In this document: in pieces, positions 48,161-55,327 of the stretch | How positions within the stretch are numbered: position 1 is the stretch's first letter | Layout of the letters: each line of letters opens with the position of its first letter | The notes under the pieces: generated by a model | Seen by the model: the letters and a program-made list of their open reading frames with translations, nothing else | The model's database searches: none | Told to the model about the DNA's origin: nothing | Translations under genes and position numbers: made by a program | Assembly: GCF_013009075.1 (NCBI RefSeq) | Contig: NZ_CP053108.1 | Span: 806,001 to 870,000, forward strand | Reading direction: 5' to 3' | Source of the DNA: Halomonas sp. TA22 | Lineage (GTDB): Bacteria > Pseudomonadota > Gammaproteobacteria > Pseudomonadales > Halomonadaceae | DNA length: 64,000 bases

Positions 48161-49582
48161 CTAGCGCCAGGGGAAGCCGCCGGGACCGCCCATGCCACCA
48201 CCACCGCCCATGGGGCCGCCGGGCCCGCCTGGACCTCCGCCGCCCATCATCCCGGACATACCGCGCATCATCTTCTGCATGCCGCCCTTCTGACCGGCCT
48301 TCTTCATCATCTTCTGCATCTGCTTGTGCTGCTTGAGCAGACGATTGAGGTCGGGCACCTGCAGGCCGGCACCGGCCGCGATACGGCGCTTGCGCGAGCC
48401 ATTGATGATCTCGGGCTTGCGGCGCTCCTTGGGCGTCATCGAGTTGATCAGCGCCTCGAGCTTGCCCAGCTCCTTCTCGGGGCCCGGCCCCTGGGCGAGT
48501 TCCGCCATCTGGCCCATGCCCGGCAGCTTGCCGAGCAGACCGCCCATCCCACCCATCTTCTTGAGCTGCTGGAGCTGGTCGCGGAAGTCCTCGAGATCGA
48601 ACCCCTCGCCCTTCTTGACCTTCTTGGCCAGCTTCTCGGCCTTGCCCTTGTCGACGGTGCGCTCGGCCTCCTCGATCAGCGACAGCACGTCGCCCATGCC
48701 GAGAATCCGCGACGCCACGCGGTCGGGGTGGAAGGGCTCGAGCGCATCGACCTTCTCGCCCATGCCCATGAACTTGATCGGCTTGCCGGTGACGTGGCGC
48801 ACCGAGAGCGCCGCACCGCCGCGGGCATCGCCGTCGGCCTTGGTCAGGATCACCCCGGTCAGCGGCAGCGCCTCATGGAAGGCCTTGGCGGTATTGGCGG
48901 CATCCTGGCCGGTCATGGCGTCGACCACGAACAGCGTCTCCTGCGGCGCGATCGCCTTATGCAGGGCCTGGATCTCGGCCATCATCGCCTCATCCACCGC
49001 CAGACGCCCGGCGGTATCGACGATCACCACATCATGGAACTGGATCTTGGCGTGACGGATCGCCGCCTCGGCGATGGCCACCGGCCGCTGATCGGAACTC
49101 GACGGGAAGAAATCGGCACCGACCTCGCGCGCCAGCGTCTCGAGCTGGGCGATGGCCGCCGGGCGATAGATGTCCGCCGACACCACCAGCACCTTCTTTT
49201 TCTCGCGTTCGCGCAGGTAGCGCGCCAGCTTGGCCACCGAGGTGGTCTTGCCCGCCCCTTGCAGGCCTGCCATCAGCACTACCGCCGGCGCGCCCTTGAG
49301 GGCTAGCCCTTCGTTGGCCTCGCCCATGATCGCCTCGAGTTCCTGCTGGACGATCTTGACGAACTGCTGGCCCGGCGACAGGCTGCGCGACACCTCCTGC
49401 CCCACCGCACGCTCGCGCACACGATCGATGAACGCCTTGACCACCGGCAGGGCCACGTCGGCCTCAAGCAGCGCACGACGCACCTCGCGCAGGGTATCCT
49501 TGATATTGTCCTCGGTCAGTTTGGCCTGACCGCTGATGGACTTGAGCGTCCGCGATAGACGCTCCGTGAGATTCTCGAACAT
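48161..49582 (-). CDS. ffh: Signal recognition particle protein Ffh
   Basis: 473 residues. N domain (MFENLTERLSRTLKSISGQ), G domain with GLQGAGKTTSVAKLARYL, DTAGRLAVDEAMM and TKADGDARGGAA, and M domain with the RNA-binding NGSRKRRIAAGAG motif. It recognises signal sequences and delivers ribosomes to FtsY. The C-terminus has an unusually long Gly/Met/Pro tail of about 35 residues ending FPWR. ATG 49582 gives the canonical start. Confidence 0.96.
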   Translation of the reverse strand: MFENLTERLSRTLKSISGQAKLTEDNIKDTLREVRRALLEADVALPVVKAFIDRVRERAVGQEVSRSLSPGQQFVKIVQQELEAIMGEANEGLALKGAPAVVLMAGLQGAGKTTSVAKLARYLREREKKKVLVVSADIYRPAAIAQLETLAREVGADFFPSSSDQRPVAIAEAAIRHAKIQFHDVVIVDTAGRLAVDEAMMAEIQALHKAIAPQETLFVVDAMTGQDAANTAKAFHEALPLTGVILTKADGDARGGAALSVRHVTGKPIKFMGMGEKVDALEPFHPDRVASRILGMGDVLSLIEEAERTVDKGKAEKLAKKVKKGEGFDLEDFRDQLQQLKKMGGMGGLLGKLPGMGQMAELAQGPGPEKELGKLEALINSMTPKERRKPEIINGSRKRRIAAGAGLQVPDLNRLLKQHKQMQKMMKKAGQKGGMQKMMRGMSGMMGGGGPGGPGGPMGGGGGMGGPGGFPWR

Positions 49583-49770
49583 GGGCCTCTCCGGCGGAGC
49601 TTGCTTTGGCCAAGGATTATACGCGTTAGCGACGGCACTCTCCATGCATGCGTATGCTCCCAGCAGAGCGGGCGAGCGGCTGTGCGCCATGCCATGGATT
49701 CGGTATAGTGACACCCGATGTGTTTCCTTCAGCCACATTGCCGTCATCGACGGCGCATGGATAGCTACCG

Positions 49771-50571
49771 ATGCAGGCCATTCCCTTTGCACTTGTCGCC
49801 ATGGTTCTTTATCTGGGCGCCGCCTCCTGGCAGGCCCTGGCGCTGACGCGTCGCGTGCCGCAGCGCCCACCCCTGGTGCGTGGCGTAGGTCTGCTGGCGC
49901 TGATCTGCCATGGTTTGGTGATCGTCGCCTTCATGCAGGCCGCGCAGGGGTTATGGCTCGGGCTTTCGTCCAGCGCCGTGGTGGTCAGTGCGCTGATCGT
50001 CGCGGTCCTGCTCGGCGGCAGCCTGGTCAAGCCGATTCTCAACGCCTCGGTGGCGCTCTACCCGCTGGCCGCCGCCAGTCTGCTGCTGGCCGTCGGGCTG
50101 CCCCGTTCGGGCCAGGAGAGCGGCATGCCTCCAGGCATCGCGCTGCATGCGATTAGCTCGGCGCTGGCCTTTGCGCTACTGGCCATCGCCGCCGCTCAGG
50201 CGGTCTTGCTGGCGCTTCAAAATCATGCGCTGCGCCATCACCATATCCGCGGCCTGGTACAGTCGCTGCCGCCATTGACCACCATGGAGCGCGTGCTGTT
50301 CGAGCTGATCTGGGCCGGCATGGCACTGCTGACGCTCTCCATCGCCAGCGGCTTCATGTTTCTCGATAACCTGTTCGCCCAGCACTTGGTCCATAAGACG
50401 CTGCTCTCGCTGGCGGCCTGGGTAATCTTCTCCATCCTGCTGGCCGGGCACCACTTTCTCGGCTGGCGCGGCCTCAAGGCGGTACGCTGGACGCTGGGGG
50501 GCTGCGCTCTGCTGCTGCTGGCTTACTTCGGCAGCAAGTTTGCGCTCGAAATCGTCTTCCAGCGCGGCTGA
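49771..50571 (+). CDS. ypjD: YpjD/CcsA-like inner membrane protein
   Basis: 266 residues with about eight helices, of the cytochrome c assembly (CcsA/CcmC, PF01578) superfamily but without a clear WWD haem-handling motif; histidines are conserved in IALHAISSALAF and LVHKTLLSLAAW. Its role is unsettled. It is divergent from ffh and next to a CorC-type gene, exactly as in E. coli (ffh-ypjD-yfjD). Confidence 0.88.
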   Translation: MQAIPFALVAMVLYLGAASWQALALTRRVPQRPPLVRGVGLLALICHGLVIVAFMQAAQGLWLGLSSSAVVVSALIVAVLLGGSLVKPILNASVALYPLAAASLLLAVGLPRSGQESGMPPGIALHAISSALAFALLAIAAAQAVLLALQNHALRHHHIRGLVQSLPPLTTMERVLFELIWAGMALLTLSIASGFMFLDNLFAQHLVHKTLLSLAAWVIFSILLAGHHFLGWRGLKAVRWTLGGCALLLLAYFGSKFALEIVFQRG

Positions 50572-50652
50572 CCCCTAGACCTCGGTCGCCTTGACACACT
50601 GCTGGGGAATCCCTACAAACGAGCCTGGTACGCCATTGAGGATCCATTACAC

Positions 50653-51936
50653 TTGAGCGACGACTTCCCCCTGGGACTGCTGTTCGGCCTGTTGTTTCTG
50701 CTCGTCTGCCTGTCTGCCTTCTTCTCCAGCTCCGAGACCGGCATGATGTCGATCAACCGCTACCGCCTCAGCCACGAGGCGAACAGCGGGGATCGCTCCG
50801 CCAAGCGTGTGCTGCGCCTGCTGGCACGCCCCGATCGGCTGATCGGCGTGATCCTGATCGGCAACAACTTCGTCAACAACCTCGCAGCCTCCATCGCCAC
50901 GATCATCGCGATCCACTATTTCGGCGAAGTGACCGGGCCTGCAGTGGCCACGGCGCTGCTGACCATCACCATCCTCATCTTCGCCGAGGTCACTCCCAAG
51001 ACCTACGCCGCCATCAAGCCTGAGCGCGTCGCCTACCCCACCTCGGTGGCGCTTGAGCCGCTGCTCAAGCTGCTCTACCCGCTGGTATGGCTGGTCAACG
51101 TCATCTCCAATGGCTTGCTGAGGCTTATCGGGGTCAAGAGCATCAGCGGCGGCGCGGATAACCTGACTCGCGACGAGCTGCGCACCGTAGTGCATGAGGC
51201 AGGTACGCTGATCCCACGACGCCACCAGGCGATGCTGCTATCGATCCTCGATCTGGAGAACGTCACCGTCAATGACATCATGGTGCCGCGTCACGAGGTG
51301 GTCGGTATCGACCTCGAGGACGATCTGGAGGAGATCCTGGCGCAGATCCGCACCAGCCAGCATACGCGGGTACCGGTCTACAAGGGCGACATCAACAACA
51401 TCATCGGTATGCTGCATCTGCGCAATGCAGCGCGCTTCCTGTCAAAGAGCGAGATCACCAAGGCCTCGATCGTTCAGGAGGCCCGCGAGCCCTATTTCAT
51501 TCCCGAGTCCACCCCGCTGCACACCCAGTTGCTCAACTTTCAGCAGCAGAAGCGACGCATCGGCATCGTGGTCGATGAGTATGGTGACGTGGAGGGGCTG
51601 GTCACACTGGAGGACATTCTCGAGGAGATCGTCGGCGAGTTCACCACCGACGTGGCGGGCATGCATCAGGAGATCCACCTGCAGGAGGATGGCAGCTACG
51701 TGATCGAGGGTACCGCCAACATCCGCGAGATCAACAAGTCACTGGGTTGGCAGCTGCCCACCGATGGTCCCAAGACACTCAATGGATTGATCCTCGAGCA
51801 CCTCGAATCCTTTCCCGATGGTCCCGCCTGCCTGCAGGTCGGCACCACTCGCATGGAGATCCTGCAGGTCAAGGACAAGCTGATCACCTCGGCGCGCTGC
51901 TGGCCGCATACCCGGCGAGCCACTCGACACTCCTGA
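50653..51936 (+). CDS. HlyC/CorC (CNNM) family transporter with CBS domains
   Basis: 427 residues. An N-terminal CNNM/DUF21 membrane domain (FSSSETGMMSINRYRL, GNNFVNNLAASIATI), a CBS pair (DIMVPRHEVVGIDL..., GIVVDEYGDVEGLVTLEDILEEIVGEF) and a C-terminal CorC/HlyC domain. Relatives act in magnesium and divalent cation efflux. TTG 50653 is the start, GAGGA lying ten bases upstream; there is no ATG before the first helix. It is the partner of ypjD. Confidence 0.9.
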   Translation: MSDDFPLGLLFGLLFLLVCLSAFFSSSETGMMSINRYRLSHEANSGDRSAKRVLRLLARPDRLIGVILIGNNFVNNLAASIATIIAIHYFGEVTGPAVATALLTITILIFAEVTPKTYAAIKPERVAYPTSVALEPLLKLLYPLVWLVNVISNGLLRLIGVKSISGGADNLTRDELRTVVHEAGTLIPRRHQAMLLSILDLENVTVNDIMVPRHEVVGIDLEDDLEEILAQIRTSQHTRVPVYKGDINNIIGMLHLRNAARFLSKSEITKASIVQEAREPYFIPESTPLHTQLLNFQQQKRRIGIVVDEYGDVEGLVTLEDILEEIVGEFTTDVAGMHQEIHLQEDGSYVIEGTANIREINKSLGWQLPTDGPKTLNGLILEHLESFPDGPACLQVGTTRMEILQVKDKLITSARCWPHTRRATRHS

Positions 51937-51965
51937 CAAGAGCTCACCTTCTGCTCTAATCGGCA

Positions 51966-53846
51966 TCAGCGATCAGGGGCGTGCCCCCAGCCAGGACGCA
52001 CTCTTGCCACACACTGATCGGCCCCGGCCTTCAATTCACGCACCCGCGCCTCGAGCACCCCGCGACGCGCCTGTTCGGGCGTCAGCGGTTCGCCGAAGAA
52101 TAGCGCCACCCTGGCCCGGAAGCGGCGCGGGAACTTGGTCAGCGCTCGTCCACTGCAGTGCGAGGTCCACGAGCCCCACAGCCCGGCCAGCCCGGCCGGC
52201 ACCACCGGCACGGGATCGCGCGCCAGAATGATATCCAGGCCTCGCCGGAAGCGGTGTATCTCGCCATCGGTGGTCAAGCGCCCCTCGGGAAACAGCATCA
52301 CCACGTCGCCCTGGCGTAAGGCACGGCTCACTTCGTCCAGTGCGCGCCGTACGCTGCCGGGATCGTGTCGTTCGGAGTCCACCGGAATCGCGCCTACGAT
52401 GCGAAACCACCAGTTCAGCCAGGGGGACTCATAGATGGGGCGATCCATCAAGAAACGCAGCGGTCTGGGGCTGGCGCCGCCGATCACCAGTGCATCCATG
52501 AAGCTCACGTGGTTGCAGATGACCAGCGCCGCGCCGCGTGCCGGAATGTGCTGACGCCCGCGAAAGCGCAGGCGATAGATGAGGTGCACCAGAGCAAATA
52601 TCAACAGGCGCAGCACCGGGCGCGGATTGCGAATCATCAGCCCCACGCCGACCAGCAAAGCGATGAGCCCCAGGCCACCCATGAAAGGCTGCGGCCCCAT
52701 GCCGAGCCAGACGCTCATGACGACACCGACGAGTAGCGCCATCGCCATCAGCAGCGCAGCGAGAATATTGTTGATGGCTATCATGCGGGCACGGCCCTCC
52801 TCTTGTGTCATCAGTTGTATCAGGGTCTGCAGCGGTACGATGAAGAGACCTCCCCCCACGCCCGTCATGCCCAGCGCCAGCAGCATCTTCCATAAATCGT
52901 ACTGCGCGATCCGCTGGGCGAGGGATTGATCGTCCCCCGCAAGTACCGGTGTCGTCGAGAGGACAAGCCCACCGGCGCCCATCAATAGCGCGCCGATCAC
53001 CACCAGCCCCAACTCCAGACGACCGGCGGAGAAGCGCGCGCAGAGCAGGGCGCCCAGAGCCGCGCCGATCGTCAGTACCGCCAGCAACAAAGAGAACAGC
53101 GTCGTCGCTCCTCCGACCACCCCATGGGCCCAGCCGGGAAGCTGGAGCAGATAGCTGGTGCCGAGAAACCAGAAGATGCCGAGCCCCAGCATGGCGAGCA
53201 GCAACGGACGGCTCGGCCCTGCGACGCTCAGGCGTGGCGCTGGGGTACGCGGGGGGACGATGCGCGCCTCTCGAGAGGGCAGAAAAGGTATCGCCAGGCT
53301 CGCCACCAGCCCCAGCAGGGCAGTCGCGATGATCACGAGCACAGCCGTCAGCCTCGACCACTCCGGCAACCCGGCGACCCAAGCCCCCAGCACGAGTCCC
53401 AACGAAAGAGCCAGAAAGGTCCCCAGGCTTATCCAGGCATTGCCGCTCACCCACTCGGTGGGCAGGAGATGCTGTGGCAGAATGGCGTACCTCACCGGGC
53501 CAAACAGTGCGGCCTGCCCCCCCAGCAGCAGCGGCAGGAGATAGAGCAGCGGCCCGCTGGCCAGCCAGATCAGCAGCGCCGCCAGCAGCGCGATGCCCAG
53601 CTCGAGCAGTTTCAACCGCCGAATCAGTCGCGACTTGTCGAGGCGGTCGCCAAGCACGCCTCCCCACAGCGAAAGGAGCAGAAGCGGAGCGATGAGGAGC
53701 CCTAACAGCAGCCCGGGAGCGATCCCCTCCTCGCCAGCGGCTGGCGTCGCTAGGTAACCGAACAGAAAGGCGGTGTTGCCGACTCCCAGCGCCTGGGTCC
53801 AGAACAGCGGAGCAAAATGTCGCTGCGTGATCAGTGCTGCACTCAC
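51966..53846 (-). CDS. Fused MFS (LplT-like) transporter and PlsC-type acyltransferase
   Basis: 626 residues in two parts. Residues 1 to about 400 form a 12-helix MFS transporter like LplT, the lysophospholipid flippase. Residues about 415-615 are an acyltransferase with the NHX4D motif (CNHVSFMDAL; His446, Asp451) and LFPEGRLTTDGE. The pair would bring lysophospholipid in and re-acylate it. Unlike E. coli Aas or the three-domain fusions there is no acyl-ACP synthetase domain. It overlaps its TetR regulator by four bases. Confidence 0.88.
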   Translation of the reverse strand: MSAALITQRHFAPLFWTQALGVGNTAFLFGYLATPAAGEEGIAPGLLLGLLIAPLLLLSLWGGVLGDRLDKSRLIRRLKLLELGIALLAALLIWLASGPLLYLLPLLLGGQAALFGPVRYAILPQHLLPTEWVSGNAWISLGTFLALSLGLVLGAWVAGLPEWSRLTAVLVIIATALLGLVASLAIPFLPSREARIVPPRTPAPRLSVAGPSRPLLLAMLGLGIFWFLGTSYLLQLPGWAHGVVGGATTLFSLLLAVLTIGAALGALLCARFSAGRLELGLVVIGALLMGAGGLVLSTTPVLAGDDQSLAQRIAQYDLWKMLLALGMTGVGGGLFIVPLQTLIQLMTQEEGRARMIAINNILAALLMAMALLVGVVMSVWLGMGPQPFMGGLGLIALLVGVGLMIRNPRPVLRLLIFALVHLIYRLRFRGRQHIPARGAALVICNHVSFMDALVIGGASPRPLRFLMDRPIYESPWLNWWFRIVGAIPVDSERHDPGSVRRALDEVSRALRQGDVVMLFPEGRLTTDGEIHRFRRGLDIILARDPVPVVPAGLAGLWGSWTSHCSGRALTKFPRRFRARVALFFGEPLTPEQARRGVLEARVRELKAGADQCVARVRPGWGHAPDR

Positions 53847-54457
53847 GCCTGTGCCGGAATATGGTCAAGGCCAGCCAGGATGGTCACCAGCAGTTGATCG
53901 ATCAATTCACCTACCTCCAGCTGCTGGCCCTGCCAATAGCCGAGTCGTTCGTTGAGCCCCAACTGGACCAACCCGTGGACGCTTCCCCACAGGGTACGAC
54001 CCAGGCGCTGCGCCTCGAGATCATCCAGTGCCGGCTGGTACTCCCTGAGCGTGGCTTCGACGCGCAGGAACAGCACGCCGATCATTTCGCTCTGCCGCTG
54101 ATCCAGCTCGCCCTCCTGGGCCAGCGGGTAGTCGAACAGCAACTGCCAGCGATAGGGATCCTGCCTGGCGAAGTGCCAATAGGCCCGCGCCAGGGCCTTG
54201 AGGCGCTGCTTGGGACTGGCGTCGGCCTGCTCCTCGATCGCCAGGTGCAGCTGGGCCAAGGTATCGATGTTGACGTGCTGTAGCAGGTTGCCGAAACTGC
54301 CATATAGCTTGAGCAGGGTACTCGGCGCACAGCCCACCTCACGTGCCAGCGCTCGAAGCGACAGGGTGTGCACGGGGTTCTCCCGCAGCCAGGCATCGCA
54401 TGCCAACATGACGTGGGCATGCAGCGCCTCGGGCGCGTGCTGTCTGGGACGGGCCAT
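53843..54457 (-). CDS. TetR family regulator
   Basis: 204 residues. An N-terminal helix-turn-helix (HTLSLRALAREVGCAPSTLLKLYGSFGNLLQHVN) with the TetR pattern, then an all-helical ligand domain with a TetR_C/WHG-like character (LARAYWHFARQDPYRWQLLFDYP). It overlaps the fused transporter-acyltransferase gene by ATGA, so it very likely controls it. A 19-base palindrome 50 bases upstream is a candidate autoregulatory operator. Ligand unknown, perhaps a lipid. Confidence 0.88.
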   Translation of the reverse strand: MARPRQHAPEALHAHVMLACDAWLRENPVHTLSLRALAREVGCAPSTLLKLYGSFGNLLQHVNIDTLAQLHLAIEEQADASPKQRLKALARAYWHFARQDPYRWQLLFDYPLAQEGELDQRQSEMIGVLFLRVEATLREYQPALDDLEAQRLGRTLWGSVHGLVQLGLNERLGYWQGQQLEVGELIDQLLVTILAGLDHIPAQA

Positions 54458-54506
54458 CGATTTCCTCGCATGTTGACAGATCAAGCCGAGGAGTAGCTCA
54501 GCATTT

Positions 54507-54525
54507 GTCGAACACTGTTTTCGAC
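54507..54525. promoter_or_regulatory. Candidate TetR operator
   Basis: GTCGAACAC T GTTTTCGAC is a 19-base palindrome with eight of nine pairs matching, centred at 54516 in the 183-base divergent gap between the TetR gene and the SRAP gene. Size and place fit a TetR-family operator. Confidence 0.45.
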
Positions 54526-54640
54526 CAGCATATCGATACCGCGCACAAACGCAAGCCCGGAACGAGAGGATCTTTGCAATTCGCTTTCCCGAGTGGCGTG
54601 AGTTGCGTACCCTGACGTCTCGCCCACGCCAGGAGATTGA

Positions 54641-55327
54641 ATGGCCGGCCGACTCTATATCAGCCCGACTGCCCCCGACGCACTCCTGCTCGGGCTTCAT
54701 GTCGACATGCCGCTGCTGTCCGGGGCCAACCGCGCGCCGAGGAACCCGGTGTCGATGATTCGTCAGCGCCAGCAGGGGTTCGGACTGACAACCGCCTTCT
54801 GGGGCCTGACACCGCCCTGGCTCAAGGTGCTCGATCATGCCCCGCACTGTGCCCGGGCGGAATCACTCGCCTCACGCGACATGTTTCGCGAGGCATTCGG
54901 TGCGCGCCGCTGTTTGATCCCGGCCAGCGGCGTCTACCTCTGGAAGCCGCAGCCACGTTTCAAGCAGCCCTTTCTCGTGACCCGCGCCGATCGCGGCCCG
55001 CTGTTGCTGGCGGGGCTCTGGTGCCGTTACCACACCACGCTGACCGCTCACCATGACTCGACCGCACTGATCACCGTGGCCACCAACACGCTGCTGGCCC
55101 CGTTAAGTGATCGCTTTCCGGCCGTGATTGCGCCCGCCGACGCCCCCGCCTGGCTCGATCCAGCGACTCCGATGGGCATGGTCGAGCGCATGCTCATGCC
55201 GGCTCCTTTGGAACTGTTGGGCGCTTTTCCGGTATCAAGACGAGTCAATGATCCGCTTGACCAGGATTGGGGCTGTGCTCACCCCACCGGCCCCATGCTT
55301 CGCTGGACCACCTCACAGGAGACATGA
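54641..55327 (+). CDS. SRAP domain protein lacking all catalytic residues
   Basis: 228 residues that align along the SRAP (YedK/HMCES) fold: GRLYIS start, FWGLTPPW, ARAESLA, RRCLIPASGVYLWK, FPVSRRVND. Active SRAPs have Cys2, Asn, Glu and His (E. coli Cys2, Asn75, Glu105, His160) to trap abasic DNA. Here the matching places are Ala2, Cys70, Leu100 and Ser156. The ATG 54641 has an AGGAGA site, so Ala2 is not a start artefact. Thus no Cys2 crosslink can form. It is coupled by ATGA to an M16 protease. Confidence 0.85.
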   Translation: MAGRLYISPTAPDALLLGLHVDMPLLSGANRAPRNPVSMIRQRQQGFGLTTAFWGLTPPWLKVLDHAPHCARAESLASRDMFREAFGARRCLIPASGVYLWKPQPRFKQPFLVTRADRGPLLLAGLWCRYHTTLTAHHDSTALITVATNTLLAPLSDRFPAVIAPADAPAWLDPATPMGMVERMLMPAPLELLGAFPVSRRVNDPLDQDWGCAHPTGPMLRWTTSQET

